From NCBI GenBank assembly GCA_021234155.1, contig JAJEKV010000003.1:22535569-22599568 (forward strand): 64,000 nucleotides of DNA, written 5' to 3'. Below, piece after piece: positions 1 through 11,942 of the stretch. Each line of letters begins with the position of its first letter. Positions within the stretch are counted from its first letter, which is position 1. The notes below the pieces were generated by a model. It saw only the letters and a program-made list of their open reading frames with translations. It had not been told where the DNA came from and ran no database searches. A program made the position numbers and the translations under genes. This DNA comes from Isoetes taiwanensis. Taxonomy: Eukaryota; Streptophyta; Lycopodiopsida; Isoetales; Isoetaceae.

Positions 1-85
1 ATTAACGCAAACTATGCTCGCAAAGATTTAATACAAACTGAAACTATCCTTCAGATTGTGAAGATCCTAGGGCATATATTATTAC
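1..85 (+). repeat. Dispersed ~85-bp fragment, third copy of L1 3' flank
   Basis: This stretch matches 20,591-20,665 and 52,920-52,995, which lie directly downstream of the poly(A)-like end of the L1-like remnant in both large copies. The match stops near position 85 and the sequence then diverges. It suggests that the contig left of this window contains another copy of that remnant. No coding content is visible. Confidence 0.6.
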
Positions 86-2065
86 AGAAAAAAATGTTTT
101 ATAGTTGACTAATTACACAAAGGTTTACGTTAAGTCTGTAGTCAACCTTTTGGTCATATGTCTGTCTTCGTGGTTACTTATAGGTAGCCAACAGTTGTGT
201 ATGATTTACCCAAGCAAGAAAAACACTTAAATGTATGATTTACCCCTGCAAGAAAAACACTTTTTGCACACACTAAAAATACTTACAACAAAGATTTTTC
301 CCACAGGTTAAAATTCCTGGTCGGAAGCACATTCCGAGGCAAATAGATATGCACTGTACACCCGCTTCGGCTTGTATACTGGGAAAGCTTTGCAAACATT
401 TGAAGGTAAAAGATCTTGCCAAAAGAATCATTTTCACTCTCCAGTACGCACATATGTTGTTTTAATATCTTCTTGCTATTGTTTTGATACCTTTTGCCCT
501 GTAAAAACTAAAGGTGAATCTAGAACAAGAAACCATATATTGCAACTCATTTTGCTATGTGGATGAACCAAAAACAAATGATGGTGTTCAAAAGATCACA
601 GAAGAGCATGCATCAACAAGCAATGTATCATTTTGATATCTGAAAATCTATCAAGCCTGTCTTCCATTCTAGATACATGCATGTGCAATGTGAAGGGCAT
701 ATTTTTCATGCCCATTGAGGCCTATCAAAGGTAATGCTTCACTAGACTTGCAAGAAAACTACTGCTTTCAAGCTAATTTCCAAGATCTCAGTACCATGGC
801 TAAACGAGATGGTTTTGTTTCTAAGTTTACATTGCAGCCGAGGAATAGACATGGGTAAAGAGGTTTCAAATACATTCGTGGCATAGATGTTCACAAGCAA
901 TGCATCAGTTCCACGTCCTATCATATGTTAACTGAATTCGTAAGTTTGCACTTGCAAAACACATCATTTTAAAGTGGCAACTCTTATGCACAGGTTGCAG
1001 CAATTAGGGGCATTGCAGCAATGCCAGAAAAGGCTTCCTTGAATAGCCCTTAAGTTTTGGAGAGGCCTATATATGAAAGGCACCAAAACAATAACTTCAT
1101 ATTAGATCTGACTTGTTTTGGTTTCAAAACATGAATGCTAGAGAAAATAATAAATTAGTGTGGAATGGAGATTCTGACATGTATTATAGCTATTATGTGA
1201 AATAACTAATCATGTTGATTTCTCTATGCACTTGGTCTTCACAAAAGCCAAGTTTTTATTATTGAATTATAATATTAAAAGGAGCCTCATTGTTGTTAGG
1301 CTAAAGGTGGTTACATATCAAAGTAGCCCATTCATTCCAATGTTGCTTGATTGGCAAAGGTTTTCCTTTTAGCTGAGATATAAAGCCTTTAGCAAGTCCA
1401 CAGGGAACATCCATTTGTTCAAGTCCTCGTTGTTCAGATTATCATGGTACTTGCGGAGCTATAGGGGTATGTTTTTTATTGTAATATGCATCTTGCTTCT
1501 TTTGACAAGTATCAAGATGCACATCCTATCAGTGTAACTCAATCCGTAGCTTTTCCCTTGCACACGAGCACAATCTTTCAAGTGATACCTCTTATGCATA
1601 TGCTGCAACAACGAGAGGCATAGCAGAAATACCAGAAAAGTTCGAATGGTACCTCTTATGTACAGCTTGCAGCAATTAGGGACATAGCAGAAAGACCAGA
1701 AAACACTTCCTTGGCTAGCCTTTAAGTGCAAAGAATCGGATGTGTAACTACTGAAATCTTTTCACACCCATCTGCTTCTAGCAATAGACCATGATTCTAT
1801 TGAAAGTCAAAGAATTGCTGATTACGCTTATTGCAAGCATAAACAACTCAAAGAGCGAAAGGGACTTTGCTGAGACCAGTCTCGTTATGGCAACGAAAGT
1901 GCAAGTTTGTACCTTTATCCACATCATTTGCATTTGCAAAAAAGCCAAAGTAAGAGATAGTTAACTTAAATGGGTTGTTTTACAGTGCACACTTGATTTA
2001 CACCAACTTTGATATATAAAAGTATTAATGTTAGCGTCTAACTCACATGAGAAAAATGCAAATGT
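86..2065. other. No gene seen; AT-rich DNA with a three-times repeated ~60-bp motif
   Basis: No reading frame here resembles a known protein. The only structure I see is a motif of about 60-75 bp repeated three times in the same orientation at about 981-1058, 1588-1640 and 1651-1728. Its core reads CTCTTATG, then a TGCAGCAA-like stretch, then CATAGCAGAAA and ACCAGAAAA. This segment is not repeated elsewhere in the window and forms the left flank of the large duplication. Confidence 0.5.
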
Positions 2066-3840
2066 TTTCCACAGCCCCACAAATAGCAATCAGGCTAAAA
2101 CTTGCATAGAATATGTTCTTCTATTTAATTGTAGATTGTGAGACAAGTTGTGGCTTAATAAGGCCCATACTTCTGTGGTCACAATGTCTAAAGCTCCATC
2201 ACAAACTTAACTATCATTAAACATCTGAACAAGCAGTAGCAGATGAGTCTTCCGCATCAAATACTTTGGGTTCCTTTCTTGAACTGCTACTTAGAGAGTT
2301 CCAGTAAAAATTTTATTTGATCTTGAATCACATGCCGTAGATGTTCCTTCCTTCTCATTCCTGGAAATTCCTCATTTAGTTGGTTCAAGCAAAGACCATA
2401 GTTTTCTTGTTGATTGTTTTCCAGCTACGCTCATAGGGAAGTTACTTCTTCAGACTTGTGTAACAAGCAGGATAAGCTATATTGATGTGCAACTTGTGTA
2501 AGACTACAGAGATAGTCTTCCTTTTTTGATCTTCAACGTCGTCGCGAATTAATTTTCTAGCACTCATGTTCCCGCACCAACGAGAGCAGGCAGGTCAAGT
2601 CCATGCTCTATAGCATCAGCATGATCTTGTAGCACATAATGATTAGACTAGTTCTTCCTATCAACTTTAATATCAACGTTCTGTATAGTAGAAAAAGTGT
2701 GTACATGTGCAGTATCCAAGCATTCTACTAGTACGATTCACAGCTTATGCCACATTTCATTGAGGACTTCAGCCTTGAATTGAGAAGAACTAGCATGTAA
2801 ACGGTGCAGTCTTTATTCCTTCTAATAGTTTAGAATACTCTTTGTTGCTATTATGGGATCCTGGAGCACAGAGAGACTTTATTCGTTCGTGCCAATTGGG
2901 TGGTTTATGGGTTTACTCTTTTCTATAGACAGAGGTTTGCAACATATCCTTATTATCATACAATATAGTAGTGGTTAACATATTGATAGCTTAGCTTAGG
3001 GGAAATCAGAAATTTGTCATTATGCACAACATAAGAGTCATTATAAAAGTCTCAAACGTTTTTGTACATGAGAAGAATGGAAACGTTTTCCACAATGCCA
3101 AAGAACTGTGCTAAACTTGCATAGAATATGCCGCCCATGAAAATATAGAACGTGAGGAGCTTGTGGCTTAAAACGCCCATGTTTCGTGATTCACAAATGT
3201 CCAAAGCTCCATGGCAATCTCAAGTATTATTGAACCTCTGAACAAGCAGTGGGTCTTCTGCATCAAATACACTTCCAAGGATCTTAACATTCATATCCAT
3301 GTTCTTTTAATTTTGCCAATGAGTTTCTAATCTTCACTTATTTAAAATAGATCAAGGACAAGAATCCCTTTCTAGGTTCCTTTCTTGAACTGCTACTTAA
3401 GGAGTTCCAGAAAAGTTTTTTGTTGATCCTGAATCACATGCTGTAGATTTTCTAAAAGTGTAAGGCAGTTTGTGCTCTTAATAAGGTAACTTTACAGGCA
3501 TTAGAAGCCATGATCAAGAGCCCTTTATTAAGTTTCCTAGCATTCAACAGATGGCGTTGCTCTGCAAAGATCCAAGAATTCTACTAATACAAGTCGTTGT
3601 CTATGTCACATTACATTGTGGACTTTAACCTTCACTTGAGAACAACTAGCATGCAAACAAAATCTAGAGGACTGCTCTTTTCTATAGGCAGAGGTTTGCA
3701 ATGCGTCCCTACCATACATCCCTTGCAGGAAGCCTCTAATATACAATGTGGAGTAGTGGTTAACACGTTGACAGTTGAGCTTAGGGGCCAAATCACAAAG
3801 TTCTCATTATCCATAACTAATTTGCCAGCACGTATTTGCC
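2054..3840 (+). repeat. Two degenerate ~1-kb tandem repeat units (copy A)
   Basis: Unit 1 (about 2,054-3,069) and unit 2 (about 3,070-3,840) share in order: the CTTGCATAGAATATG block, the aagctccat block, the gaacaagcag-to-tcttc block, the GAACTGCTACTT-to-GTTCCAG block, the tagcac/tagcat block and the CTATAGRCAGAGGTTTGCAA block. Spacing is irregular from indels, so the units are old. No protein is recognised. Copy B has an additional partial unit. Confidence 0.65.
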
Positions 3841-4450
3841 ATTAAGGCCAAAAATTATCTGACAAATGTGTACTCATAGGAGTAGGGAACAAGTTATACA
3901 TTTTTGGGAAATAAAAGCACCGGTTACTGAGACAAGTAGATGGAGATTCCTTTGTGTCATAGCTAGTAACTTGATATGGAGATTCCTTTGTGTCATAGCT
4001 AGTAACTTGATATTGTCAAAGTGTAAGGCAATTTGTGCTCTTACATTGAATAAGCCATATATGATCGGTGCAACTCCCATTATGAAGCTTCTAAGCTACT
4101 TGTTATAACATGCACTCTGCCCTTTGACACAACATGCTTGGTTGTAGAGGCAGTGGTAAATGGGGCCAGAAGTGTGGTTAGAAACTGCATTGACCTCTTC
4201 ATACTTAATAAGGCTAATCTCACTTTATTTCGGGCATTAAAGCCATCATCGGTCAACAGCTTCGTAGTGTTAACTTTTTAACATACTTGTTATAACATGC
4301 AGAACTCACTCTGCCTTTGACATAACATGCATGATTTGTGGCATAAGCATTAGTAAGTGTGGCAGTCCATAAGAATGCATTGTGCGCAGGCATGGTGCTA
4401 GAAATATACAAGTTTGCACACATAATGATTAGACTAGATCTTCCTATTAT
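3750..4450 (+). repeat. Left arm of a large imperfect inverted repeat (copy A)
   Basis: Reading 3,750-4,450 forward and 9,085-9,815 in reverse complement gives the same order of blocks: AACACGTTGACAG, TAGGGGC, GCCAGCA-GTATTTGCCATTAAG, GAACAAGTTATAC, CTGAGACAA-TAGATGGAGATTC, CTTGTTATAACATGCA, GAATGCATTGTGCGCAGGCAT, and TAATGATTAGACT. The two arms enclose about 4.6 kb, 2.77 kb of which is a later LINE. This could be the remains of a DNA transposon with long terminal inverted repeats, but no transposase is visible inside. Confidence 0.65.
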
Positions 4451-6107
4451 CTTCAGTAACCAAGTTTCTGTATACTAGGAAAGGTATACTACATCTGATA
4501 GCATAGACATGAAAAGATAAAAGACCAAGCAACCAAAATAAAAGGAAGTGAATCTGTTTGAGCAAGTGAATCAGGCCTTGTAGGGTGTTTTGTGCAGATT
4601 TTTGTTGGCAAGCAATGTTCGGCCCTATTGCCCATTTTACATACCTTTCGCGTCATAGGTATCTGTGAAGCAACTTAGAAAACTTGAACCAAGTTTTATT
4701 CTTATTTTCAAAAGGAAGCTGATCAAACTTAGTAGTGGCATATGGCCTGGACTAAAAACTCTGCAACATAATTGCATATATCAGATATGCATGCTATTTT
4801 AGGCCTTTGCATGGTCTTTGGATTTATTTTTTAGGTCATGCTTCTTCAAGAAACTATTGTAGGCTTTAGGATACTTCTTTGCTTGTCTATTGCAGATGTT
4901 TGCAAATATGTAGATGGTAGTTTCACTTTCGTATATTATTGGAGTAATTAGCCTGATTCATATCTATGAATCAAATTAATGCTAAAATACATGCTACATT
5001 TGTGATTTTCTATCTAATGGCAAGTGTTTTCTATTTCAGTATTTTCATGCATAACAAGATAGTTCAAGAAGAAGTCTCTAGATACGGATGTATTGGCTAA
5101 GTGCGCATGTTTTGCAATCTCGAAGGGGTCATTTTGATTTTTTTTAATTTGATGTTGCAGGGCAGATTGGCATATGGGCCTTATATTTCAGTAAGTCATG
5201 AGGTCTATCTTCACAACCAATATTCCATTGCGGTTGCTGGCCTTTATACCAAGAAGGATTATTGTTGGGTCTTTTAAGTTAGAGCTTTTGCAGGAAGTAC
5301 TTTCTGCGGAAGAAATTCTAGGTACAAGCATTCCATTTTTTTGTTTTTATTTTATGTTCTACTGGCTCAAACTGTTCAATCTGCTGGATACATACATATA
5401 GCTACAAGACAATCTTTCATGATGTAGAGATCTGGCTATAGTGCATCAGCTCCTTTTATGCATTGCTAGCCTGTTAACTTCCCATGACGCTCTTGCAAAT
5501 GGCCACCACTCTGATAAAACAAATGGCCACCTCTCAGATAAATGCCATTGATCCCAATCTGAACTCCAAAGAATTTGTATATATACCCTTGCATCCTATT
5601 CATCTAGGCAAATACAAAGTGTAACCACATTGATGGCTTACAGATCTTTTTGCATCCTTGATGAGTTAACACCTTGATCATTCTTTTATATCCAACATTA
5701 GATGCATGATATATTTGGGAAAGGGACTATAAAAATCGATTCTTATGTATATGGTCTTCTTTATCTCTATTTTGCATATTGCTTCTATTTTAGTTTCATA
5801 AATTCGAGAGTCTGAGCTGTCTGGCAGAAATAGACATGCTCGGTTACAAATACATTATGTGACAGAAATAATGCTTAATGGTTAAGCACACATATGTGCT
5901 GACGTGGCAGCCTGTGTATTTACATAGGACCATGATTTATAGTTTAGCATATATTTAAGTTCATGTATGCCCCTAGCTAGGTTAGGTGTCAACATGCTGT
6001 GCTCTACACGTCATATACGTGACCATCTTCTGTAGCACCGAAGAAAAACAATCCAATCCATCATTTCTTTTTCTGAGTTCTTATACACATTAGAATTCAT
6101 TCAATTC
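4451..6107. other. No gene seen; interior of the inverted repeat
   Basis: AT-rich sequence without a recognisable coding region. It is repeated in copy B (about 35,260-38,580), where a 1.7-kb retroposed segment interrupts it at the equivalent of 4,931-4,940. The last ~16 bases (aattcattcaatt, about 6,092-6,104) recur at about 10,034 and start the direct repeat described separately. Confidence 0.5.
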
Positions 6108-8876
6108 TTCTTTTCGGGTGGGCACAGACAGTCGGGATGAGGAGGTCGACTCAGATCACCTCCCACTATATTTGGACCTGGTTTGGCGAGCCGCCAGAAC
6201 CCCCACTATGCCAGCCCCTCGCCGTCCTCAGTTGAGACTCGATTATGAGCAGGCAGAGGACTACGCCGAGATGCTCATGGACGCCCTCCCAGTAATTCTC
6301 GGAGACCTCCACACTAGAGCGTGCAGATGCACCCGGTGACTTCGCTATTACGGGATGCGGCGGACAGTGCTTTGGCGGACCCCCGTCGCCGCCGAGTCAG
6401 CAACATTCCCGCGAACCGATGGTTTGATGCGGTCAGAAAAACGCATAGCGGCGGCTCCGCCACATTCTCGATCCGGTACCCGCCAGGCCACCACCGCAAT
6501 GTCGCGCCCATCCGGCGAGGACACAAAGGCGCTTGTACCTTGCCAAGCATCGTGGGAGATGTTCGCCCTCTGGGACACTCATCCTCGAACCTTTGGCGCA
6601 GAGTGCTTGAAGGCCAGCCCGACCCTCTGGGGACATCACACCCGGCAAGTGGGAATAGTACTTGCAAAGCGGCTCTATGACCCGCCAGGGGACGCGTACG
6701 CCCATACCCCCCCAGGGATGGCCCCCCATTGGTTCTCGTGGGCCCGAGGATGTTGAGGAGGGCCTGCAACGGCTAGCTAATGGGAAGGCGGTGACCTCGA
6801 TGGTATCTTGCCGAAGTTACTCAAGTGGGCGGGCGGCCCGGCTTGTGCCGGTCCTCACTACCCTTCAACAACGCATTGCGGGGAGGGTTTCCCCGACAAT
6901 GGACCCTGGCGGGGTTGTTCCCATTCACAAGGCGACGACCCACACCGTCCGGCCAATTCTGGGACGATCATGGTCGGTTTCGATATTTGCCAAACCGTTG
7001 GCGGCATTCTCGAAAGCAGCAGTTGACCCGCTGGGCGAGGCGCGCGGATGTGCGAGCCCTCACACGCGAAGCTTTTCGACCCGCCACTCAACGATTGACC
7101 ATATCTTTACGCTGCGGGCATCGATTGAAGACAAAACCCGGAATCATCTACCGGACTTGTATTGTTGCTTTGTGGACTTCGCAAAGGCTTTTGATCTGGT
7201 CCCCCTGAAAAGATGTGGGCTAGACTACGTCCAACTGGGGCTCCCGCGCCGCGCGAATGCCATATACAAAGTTGTATGAGAGTTGTTTTGGCAGATGCAC
7301 CCGACGGGCCAAGCATTCACCAAGTAGTATCGGGTCCCAAGCGGGTTGCCCCTCTCGCCAACACTTTTTGGCCTCTACATTGATCAGTTAGAGCCCCGGC
7401 TTCATCGAGCATGGGGGATGGCATACGACTTTTGCACCAGGTCATCCGCCACCATCTATGCGACGATGTTGGCCTGCTGGCCCACACCCCCGAAGCTATG
7501 CGGTCTCACCTGGATGCCCTAGACACATTTTGTCGCTGGAGACATGACATGCGCGTCAATCTGCCAAGACCGGGGTGGTTCTCATATCCTTTCTTCACGT
7601 CACCCCATGCCTCCCCGCACTCACATATCGGGGGACACTCAGGGACGCCACGCCCCACCTACAAGTACCTAGGGGTGGAGTTCCCCTCCTCGCTCTGGCT
7701 GGGAGGCGCCTATCCGCTATGGGTGACAGTGGTCGGGAAGCTTTATGCCATGCGTAACAAATCACCAGGCGAGCTATATGATTGGGGCCATCAATCACAT
7801 CCGTTCCGCACCGGTCGAGCCCGTCCTTCAGACGGGGTCGGTTTGGGGCCCGGCCGTCTCTTTGGCGACTGGAATGACTTGGAGCAGTCAGTGTAAGGCA
7901 TTTTGGCACGGGCACTTGGGGTGAAACCTTCAGTCCCTATCGGTTCTCGCTGCAGAAACTGGATTCTTGCCGCCGGCCGGCAGCCCTTTGATAGACACAT
8001 CGTCTATTTTCGAGAAAGTGGTTACTATGGGTGATGCTCGGCTCCCGCACTGGCTTACACTATGGCCATGAGTCCAGCGGTTTGAGGGCCTGTTGGAGGG
8101 TAAGAGAGATCGGTGGTTCGCCCGATGGAACGTCGCAGAGCACGATGTCGCATACTGGGCGCAATGTGACCGATCGTGGCGTACCGCGGGAGTACCTAGA
8201 TGCTTGTTTCCTTGGCAAGCTCGGGACCCCATTGCTCTAGAGCAGGTCAAAATGGCCCATTACAAGGAGCACATCAACCCTCAGTTAGCCCGGGGCCCAC
8301 AAAATCTACCTCGTTCCCGGTGCCCCCGAAAAGCGCCACTCATTGCCTCCATTCGCATTGGTGCCCACCATCTTCGCGATCGAGACGGGCGGTGGATTGG
8401 GAGCCCCCGCCAGACAGGGCTCTGTCGGTCTTTGTCAAGCGGGTGCCATTGAGGATGAGTCTCACACTTTCCGTGAGTTGCCCAAGGTGTTCACCGGTCC
8501 GGGCGATCACGCTCCCTTAGTAATGCGGCGGACGTGCCCTTGCATTTGCCGATGAACACACCGTCGATGCGTGCCACGGGTCATACATCCAGAGGTACCG
8601 GACCCAAGAGGTCACATTTGCCCCGCACTTTGGTCATCCAATACTAGGCACTACGGGGTGGTGCATGACCAGATATATTGGGATGTTTTCATTTTTATAT
8701 GATTAGCACGGTTTTGTCGCAGGGGCCGATTGCTGCCACGGTTTTTCCCTCGAAAACCCTTTGGGGCGGGGGTTTTTTAATCCGGGCAGTAATCCGCTTG
8801 CTGCGTTTTTGTATTGGGTCCCATAGACCGATTGGTCTCCGTGGACGATAAAAGTACCTTCCTTCCTTCCTTTCTT
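6108..8876 (+). mobile_element. GC-rich 5'-truncated LINE, present only in copy A
   Basis: The element is much richer in GC than its AT-rich surroundings, which marks both ends sharply. It begins inside the endonuclease C-terminus (motif SDHLPL at 6,151-6,168), continues through reverse transcriptase, and ends with a cysteine-histidine C-terminal region and a (CCTT)n tail at about 8,857-8,876. There is no poly(A). Copy B has the empty site near 38,570-38,600. Flanking bases on both sides contain a short TTCTT-like duplication, so a target-site duplication is plausible but too short to be firm. Truncation at the 5' end is normal for target-primed reverse transcription. Confidence 0.85.
6118..8555 (+). 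pseudogene. LINE ORF2 remnant: endonuclease end, reverse transcriptase, zinc-binding C-terminus
   Basis: Pieces of one non-LTR retrotransposon polyprotein are spread over three frames. An endonuclease C-terminal SDHLPL motif lies at 6,151-6,168. A fingers motif VVPIHK-like lies near 6,910-6,935. The palm motif CFVDFAKAFD, with the first catalytic Asp, is at 7,166-7,195. A degenerate PLSPTLFGLYID motif follows at about 7,346-7,390. The YADD box at 7,457-7,467 is split by a one-base deletion. A YKYLGVEF motif is near 7,660-7,683. A CQAGAIEDESHTF stretch at about 8,430-8,472 resembles the C-terminal Cys/His region that closes such proteins. Family knowledge says this enzyme nicks target DNA and copies its own RNA onto it. 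As written it is dead through many frameshifts; some may be sequencing error. Confidence 0.8.
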
Positions 8877-9105
8877 ACATCTTTATTTAAATATATAATT
8901 TGCCGATACTATATAAAGGGAGTCCTAAAAGGGATTAGCCAGGTAATGGCACATAAAATACAATGCCACTACATCTACTGAGTGCACTACATGATGTCAC
9001 AATCAGATATGTTTATGGATCTATAGGGAATGATGTGAATGTAGTATATGATACAATTAAGTCCCAACGCTTGGATATATAATCACCACGCTCTAAAGTC
9101 TAATC
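8872..9105 (+). repeat. Direct repeat 1 of a ~240-bp pair (copy A)
   Basis: The block from TCTTTATTTAAATATATA through CGATACTATATAAAGGGAGTCC to ATATAATCACMAMRCTCTAAAGT recurs at about 10,034-10,275. The GC-rich LINE has inserted near the start of this copy, cutting off its first ~16 bases (now at 6,092-6,107). The CTATATAAAGGG string looks like a TATA box, so the pair could be LTRs of a very small or solo-LTR-type element, but TG...CA ends and a primer site were not found. Confidence 0.6.
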
Positions 9106-9815
9106 ATTACATGTGAAAACTTGTATATTTCTGGCACTATGCCTGCGCACAATGCATTCTTATGGACATAAAATGTAGACTCTAAATCACAGCCTTCCTG
9201 TCACACTTGTCAATGCTTATGCTACAAACCAAGCGGGTTATGTCAAAGGTGGAGTCAGTTCTGCATGTTATAACAAGTACGTAAAAAATATAACACAGCG
9301 AGCTGCACTGATCATGGCTTCTAAGCCCGAAATAAAGTGAGATTAGCATGATTAAATGTAAGAGCACAAACTGCTTTACGCTTGAGAAGATCAAGTTACT
9401 AGCTAAGGCATAAAGAAATCTCAATGCAGTTTCTAACCACACTTCATGCCACACTTACCAATGCCTCTACAAGCAAGCATGTTATGTCAAAGGCAGAGTG
9501 CATGTTATAACAAGTAGCTTAGAAACTTAATAATGGGAGATGCACCGATCATATATGGCTTATTGAATGTAAGAGCACAAACTGCCTTACACTTTCACAC
9601 AAAGGAATCTCCATCTAGTTGTCTCAGTAACCAGTAACCGATGCTTTTATTTCCAAAAAACGTATAACTTGTTCCTTGCTCCTAGAAGTCACATTTATCA
9701 GATTATTGGCAAACTAGGTGCGCTTAATGGCAAATACATGCTGGCAAGTTAGTTATGCTTAATAAGAACTTTGCAATTCTGCCCCTAAGCTCAGCTGTCA
9801 ACGTGTTAATTGCAT
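9085..9815 (-). repeat. Right arm of the large inverted repeat (copy A)
   Basis: This is the reverse complement of the left arm at 3,750-4,450, with substitutions and small indels. Part of it (about 9,090-9,330) is also the reverse complement of the repeats at about 28,905-29,240 and 61,515-61,860, so this block is a dispersed family and not only a paired arm. Confidence 0.65.
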
Positions 9816-10033
9816 GAGTCCCAAGCAATATTCTTAAACTATTTTCTGGAGAAATGACATGGGGTATATTTCCCATGTAGAGATGTTACACATGGGAGTC
9901 CAACTAAGCTGGTGTCTAAAATCTTGAAGATGCTCTAACTCGTGTGCTTTCCTCCTAGCTCCATCTACAAAGGCTGCCTTCTTGGACATGGCATTGGGAT
10001 TTAAAGACTTATAAATTGCATCATTGCAGTTAC
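9816..10033. other. No gene seen between inverted-repeat arm and direct repeat 2
   Basis: Short AT-rich spacer; it is repeated in copy B at about 39,440-39,690. Nothing coding is recognised. Confidence 0.5.
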
Positions 10034-10275
10034 AATTCATTCAATTGTCCTTAGCGTCTTTATTTAAATATATAGTTTGTCGATACTATATAAAGGGAGT
10101 CCTAAAAGGAATTAGCTAGGTATGGCACATAAAATACAATGCTACTATATCTACTGTGTGCACTACCTGATGTCACAATCATATGTTTATGAATCTATAG
10201 GAAATGATATGAGTGTAGTATCTGATACAATTAAATCCCAGTGCTTGGACATATAATCACAAAACTCTAAAGTGT
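10034..10275 (+). repeat. Direct repeat 2 of the ~240-bp pair (copy A)
   Basis: Matches 8,872-9,105 plus the 16 bases upstream of the GC-rich LINE (6,092-6,107), so it preserves the pre-insertion form of the repeat. It includes the same CGATACTATATAAAGGGAGTCC core. Corresponding pair in copy B: about 38,566-38,815 and 39,688-39,925. Confidence 0.6.
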
Positions 10276-10747
10276 TTATGATAAGAAAGATAGAATTTGA
10301 GAAATCCAGCTAATTGAAAGATTTTCATTTTGATTATATTTTACCCAACTAAAATGCCACATTTGTAGTCTTAGATCCATACGTTAATTACTCGCTTGTC
10401 CAACAGGTTTGCAAACTTTATTCTATTCTAATTTGCTTTTAGAAATTCTAATGGGACAGAATATACCTCAGTAGTAGATTTTATGTAAGTAATGCATCTG
10501 CAGTGACGATGCCAACATAATGCTCTTCGTACTTAATATTGTTCTTGCATCCACTGCACATGAATGCCAAGATTAACATAAGATGAAACACACAAAATAC
10601 AACACATATTTATGCGTGGCTTGTTGACATCATGGGAGGCGGTCAGACATCTTTTTTGGCCATGCCCCTCTATCCACACCATATTGGAGACTCCATGGTG
10701 GTGGGCACCACTGCCTCCACACCCCTCAAAACCCCCATTGGCAGCAT
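10276..10747. other. No gene seen; left flank of the copia insertion
   Basis: AT-rich sequence that becomes somewhat richer in C and G near 10,620-10,740. The last five bases, AGCAT (10,743-10,747), are the copia target-site duplication. Confidence 0.5.
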
Positions 10748-11144
10748 TGTAGAATTATATGTGCTATGGTTTTTATAAACCATAGAGAAGCTAATGGTCA
10801 TTGAATATTATTGTTTGGTAATGATTCGATGATTTTGAATCTTACCATTAAGCATATTTCTAGATAACCCTAAATTCTAGCTCGGTGAACAGTATCCCGG
10901 GCCAGGTGGAAATAAAAGCTTTGATCTAGCTGCCGATTAGATCAACGAGTAGATATGATGATGGGGTTGCCAGATTTCGGTGATCCCCTAATATATTTAA
11001 GCAGTAGTTTACATTGTACAGGCAGGCAGATTGATTGTGAGAATGAATTGAATTCGTACATTCATTTTTGGCTATAGTTCAATTGTGTGACATTGATGCA
11101 ATAGGATAAGGTATTGTAGTCAGTTGATAAATTATTATCTTTCA
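10748..11144 (+). repeat. Copia 5' LTR (copy A), 397 bp
   Basis: Starts TGTAGAATTATATGTGCTATGG and ends TTATTATCTTTCA, directly before the primer-binding site. A TATAAAC string occurs near its start (about 10,772). The 3' partner is 18,216-18,613. Confidence 0.93.
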
Positions 11145-11145
11145 T

Positions 11146-11157
11146 TGGTATCAGAGC
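11146..11157 (+). promoter_or_regulatory. Copia primer-binding site for initiator tRNA-Met
   Basis: TGGTATCAGAGC, one base after the 5' LTR, is the standard plant copia primer site complementary to the 3' end of initiator tRNA-Met. In copy B the same site reads TGGTATCGTAGC (40,780-40,791), a CAG-to-CGT change of the type seen throughout the window. Confidence 0.93.
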
Positions 11158-11168
11158 TAGATAGAACA

Positions 11169-11942
11169 ATGTCCACATGTTTTGGAGCTACATTGCTAAG
11201 TTCTGTTGAAGTATTTCAGGGGATTGGAGGCTTTCAGATATGGAAAGAAAGAATTAAAGAAGTCTTACAATTTGAAGGATTATGGCATATAATTGAGTCT
11301 AATGGTGGTGTTGATGATGAAGCTAGCAGCTCAGCAATAGGAGAGGCTTCAACTGCAAAATCTGGAGAGTCTGCTGCAAAATCTAAAGAGGTAAGTGTTA
11401 GTAGTGATAGAACAAGTGATGACTTAAAAATAAGTCAGGCTAAGGCTATAATTATGTGCAAGGTTGCACCAAGCATAATGCTTAAACTAAGGGATTTGAG
11501 TCCTAGAGATGCTTGGAAGTATTTACTCAAGACATATCAGACGAAAAGCTCATCCCAGATAGATGTTCTGGAAAAGGAAATTAGAAAGATGAGATTTGAT
11601 GAGAAAACTGAGCTGACCACAATGTTCCATAAGTTTGATTCCCTTTGTGCAGATTTAGAGGCAGCAGGGGTAACTATGTCTGTAAGTCATCAAATCTTGG
11701 CAATTTCCAAAATGTTTGCTAATTTTGGGACCTTGGCTACACTAATAAGGACTGTAGCTAGGACGAGGGAAGAGGCTGAGCAGATTGCAAGGACTGAAAT
11801 AGAGCAGAAGTCTGGTGTTGAAAATGAAAATGAGGATGAGGAAGATTCTGCAGAAGTGTTAGTGGTAAAAAAGGGAAAAGCCTATAATGAGTCAATGACA
11901 GAGGTAGGCAACTTGGTCCATGTTTTGGTTGTGGGGAAGTAG
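11169..11942 (+). pseudogene. Copia gag (capsid) region
   Basis: The reading frame is open from 11,124, but the ATG at 11,169, just after the primer-binding site, is the natural start (protein begins MSTCFGATLLSS). About residues 15-45 hold FQIWKERIKEVLQFEGLW, the typical copia gag opening 'W...M...L...GLW'. Residues ~85-180 fit the gag-UBN2 fold, with 'AWKYLLKTYQTKS' and 'KMRFDEKTELTTMFHKFDSL'. The tail after about residue 210 is rich in Glu, Asp and Lys. Gag packages the element RNA into virus-like particles. The frame closes at 11,942, one frame away from the zinc knuckles that should follow directly, so a one- or two-base indel just upstream separates gag from pol. Confidence 0.88.

Noticed and set aside
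1459-1731. Minus-strand frame of 90 residues
   Set aside because: Covers the repeated ~60-bp motif on a non-coding strand; no similarity recognised.
6314-6769. Minus-strand frame of 151 residues inside the GC-rich LINE
   Set aside because: Shadow of the plus-strand ORF2 in GC-rich sequence; no conserved motif.
10034-10275. Calling the 240-bp direct repeats LTRs of a retrotransposon
   Set aside because: TATA-like box present, but no TG...CA ends, primer site, polypurine tract or target duplication could be found.
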